64,000 bases of DNA from the NCBI GenBank assembly GCA_009829735.1, contig CM020618.1, forward strand, positions 22,925,346 through 22,989,345, in the 5' to 3' direction. A model generated the notes under the pieces. The model saw only the letters and a list, made by a program, of their open reading frames with translations. It did not search any database and was not told where the DNA came from. This stretch comes from Pyropia yezoensis. Taxonomy: Eukaryota; Rhodophyta; Bangiophyceae; Bangiales; Bangiaceae. Below, piece after piece: positions 1 to 11,300 of the stretch. Within the stretch, counting starts at the first letter, position 1. Every line of letters starts with the position of its first letter. Position numbers and translations under genes: made by a program.

Positions 1-3000
1 CTACTGAAGGTTGTCGCTATGAGCGCGAGGGACCTGGTGACCCATATGGTGGCCGGGCTGTCGTGAGTATAAACTCATCCCCTCAGGAGGCATTGCGCGA
101 CTCTACCTTCGCCTTCGGGGAGTACCCCTTCTGGCTTAGTCGTGGCATGCCACGGGCCCTCTCACCCCCCGACCCATCCTAGTTGGGTAGTACTTGTGAA
201 GGTCGTGCTTCCTTACCTTGTCACTTGACTTCATAGGTGTAGGTGTACCCTGGTGTAATCCCCAAGCTACTTCGATATATTCGGGAGTTCTCTTCTATCT
301 ATAAGTCAAAACTTATTAAGGTTGAGTGTCCACTTAGTTTGCCTGATCTTGACTTGACTTTGTAAACCTAAGTCTTGCCTCATCCATTTTACACCCGACT
401 TAGTGTGTCAAAGCCCCACCTCCCAACAGCCAAAGTCGGTGTTGGTTAGGCTCTTACAGGAGGTTGTGTCGTCTCATGTATGGCATGAAGATATGGCGGG
501 GCAGTTCATCCGCCTGCGCCCAGGTCGGCGAGTCGTATCCGACCCAAACTACCTTCACGTACCCGGGTTCTGCTAGGCCAGGGTCCGTTTGTCCGACGAT
601 GCTCTCTACCTGGTATCGGATTTCTTCCGGGCCCACCGGGTTATCTGACCGGTGGGGGCTAAGAGCTTCATGTAGCAACCCAGTCGGTACCGGCTGAGGC
701 TGCTCCGGCTTCGGTGCTGGTGTGACATCATTTATACAGATGCGTTCTATCTCCGTATTGGAGTAAAAGATGACCGAGTGGGCATCTCTGTGCAGGATCT
801 GGAACGGTCCCTTGACCGGCTACATGAGCTTGTTCCGTCGGAGCTTCTGGTGTCGTATGTGTTCCCAGTCACCTGGTTCCCGGGTCGCGTTGCGGACCCG
901 CAGTCGGGCGACGAAGTTCTCCTTGTACCAAAGTTGAGTTCGGTCAACGGCACCCACGAGCTTGGGGATCAACCACGATAGGTTAGCCAACCGAGCCAGG
1001 TGGATCCGATCGGCTTGTCGCCCCATCGGTGTGTCATGCCGAGTGTACCTGCCTCTTTGCAGGGTTAGGTTCCCCACGCCCAGAGGCATGAACCACTCCA
1101 GTGGGGCAATGCTAGTGCTCCGGTGTGACCTGGGTTTGTTTGCGAGGGTTAGCACGGCCAAAAGCCTGTCCCACGTATTGGTGTTCTCAGCCACGTAGCA
1201 CTGTAGCGTCTTGACCATGGTGCGGCTGAACCGTTCCACCTGCCCGTTGGTCTGCGGGTGGTAGTCTGACGCCCAACGTGGTTGGATCCCGAACATGCCC
1301 ATGACCTGGGTAAAAAATGTCGAAGTCAGATTAGCTTCGTTAGCGGAGGGGAGCTGCTTCATCACTTCGTGTGAACTGATCCAGTTTTCAACCACTGCGT
1401 TCATAATAGTGTATTCCGTGTCATCCGGGATGACTGCTGCTCGCGACAGCTTTTTGAAGCGTTCAGACATGACATGTTTAAACCTGTTCCTCCGTTTCCG
1501 GAGGCGGCCCGAGTGTGTCGGGTGGGACTTGCTGGTTGGGCCCATTGAGTGGGAATCGTTTCATGGCGAATGCCTGCAGATGAAGACCGATACAGTTACG
1601 TGCACATGGGTGACACCCCCGTACGTGGTCGACTACATCGACGGCCATTGCTGGCCAGTAGATGATGCTTCGCATGGCCGCGAGTATTCGTGAGCCCTCC
1701 GGGTGTCCGGCTGTCGGGTTCTCATTTTCCCATTCCATCACGGCTTGCTGTCAGGATACGGGCACCACGACTTGGTGTCGTCCGTCGGCGGGTGCCCGCC
1801 GGTATATGAGTCCATCCTCATTCTCGGAGATGATGCCTGACGTTCCGGCCAGGTGTTTAGCGCGATGGCGCCTACAGTCATGGTCATTGGCCTGTGCTTC
1901 GCGGAAGTCCTCGAGGGTCAGACGGCAAGCGGTGTGGTCCATGGTATGGTCAACCATACCTTGTGTGGCATTGCCCACCATGCGTACCCCAGATGGTGGG
2001 TGGCATCGGCCTTAAACACGAACCGGTAATCGTGCTCGGCCATTTTTAGCCGCCATCGGGCTAGCCGACCATGGCTGTCGGAATCCTTGTGACCAAGGTT
2101 GAGGATCCATCGTAAAGGTTCGTAATTGGACCTTAAGTTGAACCTGGAGCCTTCCAGGTATGGACGGAGCAGTTGTACTGCCTGTATCACTCCGAGGCAT
2201 TCGCGCTCGATGGCACCATGTTTACGCTTCGCCGGGTTGAGTGTCCGGCTAAAATATCCTGTGTGATGTAGGTCCGGGATGGCGTCTTCGGTACCGATGA
2301 GCGTCTCTTCCTGAAAAAACGTGCATCCCACTTGGGTATCTCATGCGTCAACATTGATGACGAGGGTCCCGCGTCTGTTCGGCAAGGCAAGCACGGGTGG
2401 GGACAGCAGAGCCTGCTTAAGCGACCCGAATGCTTCATCCTTGCTGGGCGAGGGGGTTGGAGTACCTTAGGAAAGGTACCCCTCGTCAGCACCGATAACG
2501 GTTTGGCTATACGAGCAAAATCTTTAACGCACCGTCGACGTACACTACACATCCCCAGAAAGCTCTTGAGTTGTGTCTGGGTGTTCGGGTTTCGAGCATC
2601 CCGGAGTTCACGGGTATTAGCCTCGAGTACACCCAGCTTGCCTGTGGTGGTCTGGTGACCAAAATTCCTGACAGTCTGTTGAAGGAAGGAACACTTCTTT
2701 CAGTCGCAATGCTACCCCGGCGCTTCTCAAGAGGGTGAGCACCTCATCGACATATGGTCATCCATGTTACGCGAGACGACGATGACATCCTCCATGTACA
2801 CTAGGCAGTTCCGCCACTTCCCTCCCGACAGTATAATGTCGATGGCCCGTTGGAAGGTAGAGAGTTCATTAGACAGTCCGAAGGGCAACCTCAGGAACTC
2901 GTACACTCCACTGTGAAAGACAACCGCTGTCTTGGGGGTATCCTCCTCGGCCACTGGGATCTGCCGGTACCCGACATTGCAGTCGATAGTGGCAAACACT

Positions 3001-4310
3001 AGCATCCCCCAGGAAATCGATGCACTCATCCATCCTTGGTAAATGGTATCAGTCCTTCTTGGTCACCAAGTTGAGGGGTCGATAATCGATGACGAACCGA
3101 GGCGTTTGATCCTTCTTCGGTACGATGACGACTGGGGCACCCCATTCCGACATGGAGGGTCGGATCACCTTGGCTTCACTCATCCTCTTCACTTCTCCGT
3201 CAACGATCTCTCGTTGCATAGGTCTCGCTCGGTGCGGGTGCGAAAGGGCGGGTCGTGCGCCTGGTACCAGGTCTATACGATGTTGGTCTCCCCAACGGTG
3301 CCTAAGGCTCCGCTTGTCCACATGACGACATGCTTCTTTAGCATTCGTCGTACCTCTTCGGCTACCGAAGGGGGAAGTGGTCGAGGTTAGCCTCGACCTT
3401 AGCCTTCGAAGCCTCTCGGTCCTTCGGTGGAAAATCCGCCGGGGCTGGTGCCGGCTTGGGCTTCCCGCTGTCCGTGTCCTCCCGTTCGGGGGGTTCCACG
3501 ACCGCCAGTACTTCAAGTGGTTCCACTTGGCCGTCTCCTTCAGGGGTAAGAATGTCGCCCACGTAGAGCTCGGCAATTCCGAGGAGGATCCCTTTCGAGA
3601 ACGTAACTTCCTTACAGCGATAGCTCGCCATCACGAGCAGTGATCACCCCCCTGCCGAGAGGTCTATGAAGCCGTTGGCAATGGTCCATCCATGGCGCTC
3701 GTAGGTAAGCAGAGAAAACAGGCCTCTGCAGATGCCTGGGAGGTCACAGTTAACCGGGAGCACCGTCATGGACGGCGGCTCAAAGCGAGTTCGCTTAGCT
3801 AATCGAAGTGTTGTCGGTTTTACGCCTGCGTATACCTCAGCCCAGTTAACGTCGCTCCCTTGTAGCGTGAGGTCCCTGACGATAGCTGTCTGTCCTCGCT
3901 TCGTACCGTCGGCGTTTTGCTGCTCAACCGGTCCTCCGGCGTGGCCAGATCGCATCCACGTAAACGTTGATGACGGTGCACCCGAGTTGACAGGGTACCG
4001 ATAGGGTCTCTCACACCAGGAAGTCAGCTTCTGCGGTGAAGTCCCCTATCGTAACCAGCAGCGGTATCTCTGCTGTGGCTCGAATGAGCCGACCGTTCGC
4101 GTCCTTGATCGTAGGTCCCCGTGTCACTCTGACTTGTGGGAGCCACTTGTCCGGGGGGTGTCCTTCCTACTGCGGTTCGGTCCAGCCCCCGTATCCAGTA
4201 CGAGGTAGTATGACCGCGTCGACTGGGGGTCAACCCCCATTGCAGCTGATACATTAAAGTTATCCAAGGTATACATTGCATGGCCCGCTCCGATGTCAGG
4301 TGTGCCTCGG
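1..4310 (-). mobile_element. Ty3/gypsy element C, 3' part (decayed, split by element A)
   Basis: This is the left half of an old minus-strand LTR retrotransposon of the same family as A. Read on the minus strand it gives protease, reverse transcriptase, RNase H, integrase and a chromodomain-like tail, then at bases 453-1 a noncoding stretch that matches bases 18630-19100 of A, including the GATGAGTTTATACTCAC block. Its own antisense-ORF region and 3' LTR lie beyond the left window edge. The other half of C is at 22506-25358. If bases 4311-22510 are removed, a protein frame runs uninterrupted across the junction. Confidence 0.88.
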
Positions 4311-4318
4311 TGTAGCAA
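454..4318 (-). pseudogene. pol: Broken pol of element C
   Basis: Pieces of a Ty3/gypsy polyprotein lie in order on the minus strand in several frames. They are a protease with the DTGAG motif (near 4190), RT N-terminus (3576-3049), RT palm (3029-2727), RT thumb and RNase H (2552-1918), integrase zinc region (1741-1478), integrase core (1545-820) and chromodomain-like tail (678-454). Each piece closely matches the open pol of A at 15371-18629. At least six frame changes or stops separate them. The catalytic RT motif is YMED instead of YLDD (2787-2798). In the integrase, the second aspartate motif LSDNGAN of A reads PSANEAN, so that Asp is lost. This gene cannot make an active polyprotein. The first few bases of the listed range (4311-4318) already belong to the LTR of A. 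Confidence 0.9.
4306..4310. repeat. Left target-site duplication of element A (CTCGG)
   Basis: CTCGG lies directly before the LTR and again directly after the right LTR (22506-22510). Five bases is the usual Ty3/gypsy integrase stagger. Confidence 0.9.
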
Positions 4319-4673
4319 TATGGTTGTCCCGTATTGTGACCCTAGTATTAGGGGGGCTACTTCTAATCCTTAACTTTCAATTTGAGAGTCCGTACTGGTC
4401 ACGGTATCTATAAGTTACGTATGACCAGAGGGAACTTGCATCTTGGGGTGGAGGGTAGTTAGTAGTGTCTCCGAGGGTTTATAACGAGGGGGCCGGTGGC
4501 GAATCCACCGCCGGCCAAGGTAGAACAACAAACCCCTCCCATTTGGCTCCCATCTTGGTCCCGTGGCTTGCGCTCCAAGGACAGCAACCTTGGCCTCCCG
4601 GTGACGTTGGTGCCGATCCCCTTGGTGAGTGTTCCCTGAGAGTGGACGTGCGACGGATTCCTATTGTGCTACA
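4311..4673 (+). repeat. 5' LTR of element A
   Basis: 363-bp direct repeat of 22143-22505 with TG...CA ends and a short inverted terminus (TGTAGCA / TGCTACA). Differences from the 3' copy are two substitutions near base 40 and four one-base changes in C, A or G runs. Confidence 0.95.
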
Positions 4674-4693
4674 TTGGTGAGCAGCAGGGGACG
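4674..4693 (+). other. Primer-binding site of element A
   Basis: The sequence directly after the LTR begins TTGGTGAGCAGCAGGGGAC, complementary to a tRNA 3' end (terminal CCA). The same site follows the LTRs of C (near 24996, minus) and D (near 33255, minus) as TGGTGGAGCAGCA. A lacks one G present in the other two, in a G run. Confidence 0.65.
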
Positions 4694-4897
4694 GGTTTCC
4701 GTCACCTTGTGGTGACGCCGTCTTCGGCCCTGGCACACGGATAGGGATCCCGGTCCTTTTTCTTGTACTCGTGGTGTTGCGACCTGATCGATTGTTTGAG
4801 CTTTTACCTGTGACTGTGATCTACTGTTACTTCTCCCCAATCTACCCCTCGCTCTCGTATTCGTGGTGATCGTTGCGTCGGTTGACTGATTGTGACT

Positions 4898-6354
4898 ATG
4901 TCTACCCAAGAGACGGGGAACGTAAAAGATGACGGATCGGCGTCGACGCCGACTCCGGAGGTGACTACGGGAACCGGGATCGGGAACCCGATCGATAACA
5001 TTGAGACGCCAATGCTTTCCGGTGCCGGATCGACGTTTGGCACGGCTCGGACGGCAGGAGGCGGGGGCCCGCCTCAACTGTCGTCGACCGACCTCACTCC
5101 GCCGCCTCCTTCACCAGGGGATTCCCTGATGGCATCATTGGCCCGCATCGAGGCCCGGTTTTCCGGGCTCGACGCCCGTCAAGATCGGACGGAGGACGCA
5201 ATGGCAGTGTTGATGTCAACATGGCACACGACGGGACCCCGTCGTGTTCCTCCCACACCGGTACGGTTCGAACCGGCCGGACTACTTTCGGAGTCCACCA
5301 GGGTCAATCCCGGGGTTGCTACTCCTGGACAACCCCCGGACACAATGGGATATGGGTCCGACTCGTCGGCAGAGTTGGAACGGAGTCACACGGAGCGATA
5401 CGCTCGGAGCACCCGAAGCGGACTCCGCGGACACGACCCGGCGGATACTTACGCCGGGGGAGAGTCGGTTATTGGGGGAGGGGGTACCCTCTCGCAGTAC
5501 CCCCACGACGAAGGAGGCCAGGCAACTCGGGTTCCCGAGGTGCCGACGCCGGAAGTACCATCTTCAGTGGTGGAAGCTATGACCGCGCAGGTAACTGCGA
5601 GCCTACTGAAGCGGATGGAGTCCGATGAGTTCGCTCATCAACTGGCTAAGCGACTGGATATCCAGGACGCTGACACGGAGATCGTCAACGAGGTCTTCCG
5701 GTCGGTTCTTACTCCGGAACGTTATCGTTTGGAGGACCGCTCTACCACCGTATCGGAATCGATGCGTAATACGTCGCATCGGGTGATCCGCTCTATGCAG
5801 ACCCTTATGAAGGGAGTCCCTATGTTCGGGGGGCCGAACGGACGCCCGTTGGCAGTCATCGGCTTCTTGACTAGCTTCAAGGCAGCCGCAGACAAGGCGC
5901 TCGTTAACGAGGGGCTGGCCCTGGAGATCCTCCCGTTCTTTGTTGATGAACGGGTGCGAGGCATTCTTCGCCAGGCATCCCCGATGCCGGGAATGAGGGT
6001 CGCGGCCACCCCCATGGATTACCGTGGGATATTGAAGGAGCTGCTGAGCAGCTACCTCAGTGAGGACAAGTGCGAGGACCACTATCGGGCCCTTCGCACT
6101 GCCACCGCCCAGTCCTGGGAGGATGAGGAGATGTTTGGACGCCGGATCCAAGAGCTCGACTACGAGCTGGGGAAGCTCCTCGGAGAAGGGGAGCTACGGG
6201 CCATCCTGTTCGCAGGAGTACCCAACTACGTGCGGATATCCGCACGGGGCGCCAACACGGCACGGACGAACTTCAGTCGACTGATGCATATGTGCAAGTC
6301 CCTAGGGGACGCATACCGGGTTCTACACCCGGAGTGTGCCTTGGCCCGAAGCCC
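4898..6354 (+). CDS. gag: Gag of element A (C-terminus lost in the assembly gap)
   Basis: The start is the ATG at 4898 (the open frame reaches upstream to 4892). About 486 residues are readable before the run of N. The first 160 residues are Thr/Gly/Pro-rich. A short helical, coiled-coil-like stretch follows at about residues 65-105 (SLARIEARFSGLDARQDRTE). The capsid-like core runs from about residue 300 and includes MFGGPNGRPLAVIGFL and the ELLSSYL region. No zinc knuckle is visible, so it should lie in the missing sequence. The matching gag of C is at 24780-23400 on the minus strand. The protein would form the virus-like particle. Here it is cut off from its pol by insertion of B. Confidence 0.88.
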
Positions 6355-6854
6355 NNNNNNNNNNNNNNNNNNNNNNNNNNNNNNNNNNNNNNNNNNNNNN
6401 NNNNNNNNNNNNNNNNNNNNNNNNNNNNNNNNNNNNNNNNNNNNNNNNNNNNNNNNNNNNNNNNNNNNNNNNNNNNNNNNNNNNNNNNNNNNNNNNNNNN
6501 NNNNNNNNNNNNNNNNNNNNNNNNNNNNNNNNNNNNNNNNNNNNNNNNNNNNNNNNNNNNNNNNNNNNNNNNNNNNNNNNNNNNNNNNNNNNNNNNNNNN
6601 NNNNNNNNNNNNNNNNNNNNNNNNNNNNNNNNNNNNNNNNNNNNNNNNNNNNNNNNNNNNNNNNNNNNNNNNNNNNNNNNNNNNNNNNNNNNNNNNNNNN
6701 NNNNNNNNNNNNNNNNNNNNNNNNNNNNNNNNNNNNNNNNNNNNNNNNNNNNNNNNNNNNNNNNNNNNNNNNNNNNNNNNNNNNNNNNNNNNNNNNNNNN
6801 NNNNNNNNNNNNNNNNNNNNNNNNNNNNNNNNNNNNNNNNNNNNNNNNNNNNNN
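6355..6854. other. Assembly gap of exactly 500 N
   Basis: 500 consecutive N, which looks like a placeholder of unknown true size. It should hide the gag C-terminus and protease of A, one copy of the B target duplication, and the 5' LTR, primer site and gag start of B. ORFs running through it are meaningless. Confidence 0.97.
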
Positions 6855-6989
6855 AGCAGTGCCAGAGCACACCGCTATGACTGGTTCTACGGGTCTTCCT
6901 GAGACTTCGACTCCTGGGACGGCCAAAGCTTTTCCTCCCCTTGCGTCCTATGGGGCGGGGAGCTCCAAGACCGGTGACCGGGAGCAGCC

Positions 6990-8257
6990 GTAGGCGTCGG
7001 CGTCGTCGCCGCCGCTCTAGCACCAGCGAGACCAGTTCCTCCAGCTCTGAGGAGGGATATGACTGGGATGCATCTCCCGGTCCTACCCGCGCAGGCTAGT
7101 CGAGTTCGACTTCCCTGCCCACCAAGTGGGAGATGCCACCCTGAACAAGGTCACGTATTGGGGTAACTACCGGCTGGAGAACCAAGACCAAGGTTACACC
7201 CGGAAGATGGCCAAGAAGATGGCATCCCTGAACCGGCGAATGCAGCCGAGCTTTGGGGGGACATCCTAAGTTTTCCGGGAAGAGACCGGCGCTTATCTTT
7301 GCCTTCCTGCGCCGGTTTGTCAAGGCATGCAATGACAACGATGTGTCCGAGGGCAAGGCTCTCTATCTCCTGGTTTAACTTCATGACCGGAGAAGCGGAA
7401 CCAGCGGTTTGCACAGGTTCTACCAGACTCTGCCGGGCACATTGTTGGACGTACCGTCGCGAGTTATCCGGAGGCGGTCAACTGGCTCCTGTCCACTACG
7501 CAGACGCGGACTCCCTGCGTAAGGCAGTCGGTAGGCTGAACCGGGCAACCATGGAGAGACAAGAGACTCCAGAGGCGTTCGCCCGTCGTGTCCGGGAGAT
7601 GAGCGATGCTTGTGGCAACGTTTACCCTGAGGACAGGCTCAAGATGATCTTCTCGGAGGGGCTTCCTGAATATCTTCAAGTGGATGCGGAGAACTACAAC
7701 CAGGAACATCAAGAACATACCTTCCAGCAGTTGATGGCCTACACCCAGGGCAAGCACCGGCAAGCCAAGGCCCTCCAGGCTCCTATGGTATCAACTCCCA
7801 AGCCGTTGTCGCGAGTTCGTCCCGGACCCGACAAGTATAAGGGAGGTGATAACCCTGTACCGGTACTCGCAGTTGGCGAGGCCTCACCCATGGAGTCAAG
7901 GGACAAGTGGGGCGGCTTCGTTTCTAAGGAGCAACCTTCCCTGGTCGCCCCCAAGCAGATCAGGAACCAGCGGTTCCGGTCTTGCTGGCTATGCCAGAAG
8001 GAGGATCATATGTCCTACCAGTGCCCGACCATTCCGAGGATCTCCAGGAGAAACTCAAGCGTCAAGGACTGGTGTTTGCAAAGGCGGTCAACTGGGCTGA
8101 CCGGCGGGCACCCTCCAAGATGGACAAGGCACAGGTACATGCCATCCGAGTGGCAACCTTACAGAGCATCACGGAGGCTCTGGCAAGGGAAGCTCCTACG
8201 GACTTTGACCTGGAGACCGAAACCTCTAAGGACTCCTCGGAGCCGGGAAACGAGTAG
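6990..8257 (+). pseudogene. gag: Gag of element B, in several frames
   Basis: Gag-like coding is visible but changes frame at least three times. A Ser/Arg-rich part with an acidic SSSSSEEGYDW stretch lies at about 6985-7100. A middle part continues to about 7400. A long piece (7480-8035) contains RETPEAFARRVREM-type capsid sequence and a classic CCHC zinc knuckle, CWLCQKEDHMSYQC (about 7981-8022). A tail in another frame ends at 8257. The pol next door is open for over 1300 codons and B is young, so some of these shifts may be homopolymer errors next to the gap rather than true decay. Confidence 0.7.
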
Positions 8258-8385
8258 GGCAGGCGCTCTCCCCAAGTGTCTTCCCGAATCTCCAACGGCA
8301 GGGTACTTCTACCTGTTCTCCCCTTGCGTGCCGGGAGAAAGGACGGCAGTTACCTGCTCAACCGGTAGCCGCCTGGACACCCTGT

Positions 8386-11300
8386 TTGTTCAAGGGGACC
8401 TTGCTCGTCCTGCGTAAGGAAAACCTCAAGATTAATGCTCGTATGCGTGTGGGGGATAGCCTCCCCCAAGCTGTTACGCCGGTGGTCGACACGGGAGCCG
8501 GACCAAGCGTCATCACTGAGAACCTGTTACCTCCGGGCTGGCGTCGACATGCCTGGAGAGCGCCTACCAAGACCCGGATTGTAGACGCATCAGGTCAAAC
8601 CCTACGACCGCTTGGCCGTCTTCCCGTCGCCATCTATGTCAACAATGAACCAATGCTTTTTCCCTTTCTAGTAGTCAAGACCTTATCAGTCCCCCTCATC
8701 CTAGGCTGGGACTTCCAGAAGCAGCATGTCAAGAGCATCCTACCCGGAGAAGGAAAGGTGCAGTTCAACCATGGGGTTGTGTCACCAGTGCTGGAGCACC
8801 TGGACACCAAGGTTCGTGTGGCCAAGAACCAGAAGGAACGCATCCCACCCTCTACCTTGACCCTCATCAAACCGGTGCTCCTACCTCCTCGCTCGGAGAC
8901 CAAGGTTCAAGTCACGACCCGGACTGCAGGTCAATGCCTGATCTACGGACGCAAGGAATTTCTGGCGAAACACCGATTATACCTAGCCCACGGACACCAC
9001 AAGAAGGTGGAGAGGCACACCCCGTTCTCGGTGCTGATCGTCAACGTGAGCCGGAAGCCAATAACCCTCGCCAAGGGCACTCGAGTTGGTACAGCAGAGC
9101 CTTACCGGGGGTCCGCCCGCGCTATGAGCAAGGAAGACCTCTTCAACCTGCAACAAGAGCTGGCATCCAACTTGACGGCCTTAGACGTATCTCCGGAACA
9201 AGAGCAGGCTGGCCGTACTACTCCGAAGCCGGAACAAGCACCGCCCGGGATGCCGAAGGTCAACCAAGAAAACGTCCCTCCCGACTTGAAGGAGGCACTG
9301 GAGAAGCTTCTCCAGGAATATCGGCACCTGTGGTCTGGAGAGCTGGGCAAGATGGACGCCACCCTACACCGGATTCAACTCAAGCCAGATGCCAAACCAG
9401 TGCACATGCACCCATACCGGGCTGGACCTCATCGCCGGGATGAGATTGAGAAGCAGGTTAACAAGATGCTCAAGATGGATGTTATCGAGCCGTCTGATGG
9501 CGAGTGGGCTTTCCCGGTGGTAGTCGTCCCGAAACCTGGCGGTCACTTCCGTTTCTGCGTTGACTACAGACGCCTGAACGAGATGACAGTCAAGGATGTA
9601 TACCCGATACCCCGGATGGATGATTGCCTCGACTTTCTTGGTGATGCCACCCTCTTCTCGACGCTGGATTGTAATGCCGGTTACTGGCAGATCCCTCTGG
9701 CTGACGAGGACAAGGACAAGACTACCTTCACGTGCCACATGGGACTGTTCCGGTGCAAGCGTCTCCCTTTTGGTCTCACTAATGCTCCGGCAACCTTCCA
9801 GAGAGCCATCGACATCATCCTGTCGGGGCTAAGGTGGAGAACATGTTTGGTCTACCTGGACGACATCATCGTTTTCTCCAAGACCCCAGCGGAACACCTG
9901 GAGCACCTTCGAGAAGTCCTGGCCCTCCTGTCCAAGGCTGGAGTTACCCTCAAGGCCGAGAAGTGCCACCTGTTTGAGACTGAGGTGGAGTACCTGGGGC
10001 ACGTGCTGAGTCCGGGGGAGCTCCGAGTCAATGAGAAGAACATCAAGGCCCTCCGGCATGCACGGCAACCCAAAACCCAGACGGAACTCAAGAGCTTCCT
10101 GGGTATGTGCAACGTCTACCGCCGGTTCGTACGAGACTACGCTCTGATTGCCCGGCCCTTGACCAAGCTTACTAGCAAGAAGCTTCCAGCACAACTCCCG
10201 GTGTTCGACGAGAAGCAGACAGCAGCCTTCGAAGAGCTCAAGAAGCGCCTGACCACCACTCCAGTACTGGCGTTACCCAAGCGGGAGGGTCAGTTTGTTC
10301 TGGAGACTGACGCCTGTGGCGTCCAGGTGGGGTGCTCACTACTCCAGCAGCAACCTGATGGGCACTTCCTCCCGATAGGCTACTACAGTCGCGTCTTGAC
10401 TCCAGCCGAGAAGAACTATTCCACGACCGAGCGCGAGTGCTTGGCGGTCGTCTGGGCTTGCTTCCTGTTACGCCCATATCTTGAAGGACAAGAGTTCCTC
10501 ATCCGGACGGACCACGCCAGTCTAAGGTGGCTGCTATGCATGGACAGCAGTCAAGGAAGGGTCGCCCGGTGGCGCCTACGCCTTTCGGAGTTCAAGTACA
10601 AGGTGTGCACCAGAGCAGGGAGGGAGCACCACTGCGCCGACACCATGTCCAGGCTGGAGACCCCCGCAGCCGATACCGGTCCTATCCCGGAGGAAATACC
10701 TTGCTTCATCCTCCCGAATGTCGGACGTGGCTGGCACGCTCCCCTGTACGAGACACCTGACGCTCATCAACCGGTAACCATTCACCGGATGCTGGAGGCA
10801 CAATTGACGGACCCTCAATGCTTGGAGCTTCGCCACCAAATGGACCTGAACCGGAACAGTCGCTTCTCCGAGTCTACAGACGGACTCCTGGTACGGGTGT
10901 CACCCTTCGATGGGGCAACTCAAGTCTACGTACCCCGGAGCCTACGGACTGACATCCTACGCCTGGAGCACTCGTCTCCCCAGGCCGGACATCCTGGTAT
11001 CAATCGGATGTATGCTTCCATGAGACGACATTATTACTGGGAAACCATGGCCAGTGACGTCCATAAGTGCCTGGAGGCTTGTATTTCTTGTGCAAGGAAC
11101 CGGTTGTCCCAGAGGAAGAAGACTTCTAAGCTACGCCTATTCCCTGCGGCGGAGCCCTTTGCAAGCTTAAGCATGGACATCCTGGGGCCCCTACCTGAGA
11201 CCTCCAGTGGCAACATATACCTGCTCATCATTTGTGACCGGTTCTCCAAGTTCACTCGAGCAATCCCGTTGAGAACCATCACGGCTCTGGATGTCACGTC

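Noticed and set aside
6226-7023. ORFs running through the N gap
   Set aside because: Translations of N are meaningless.
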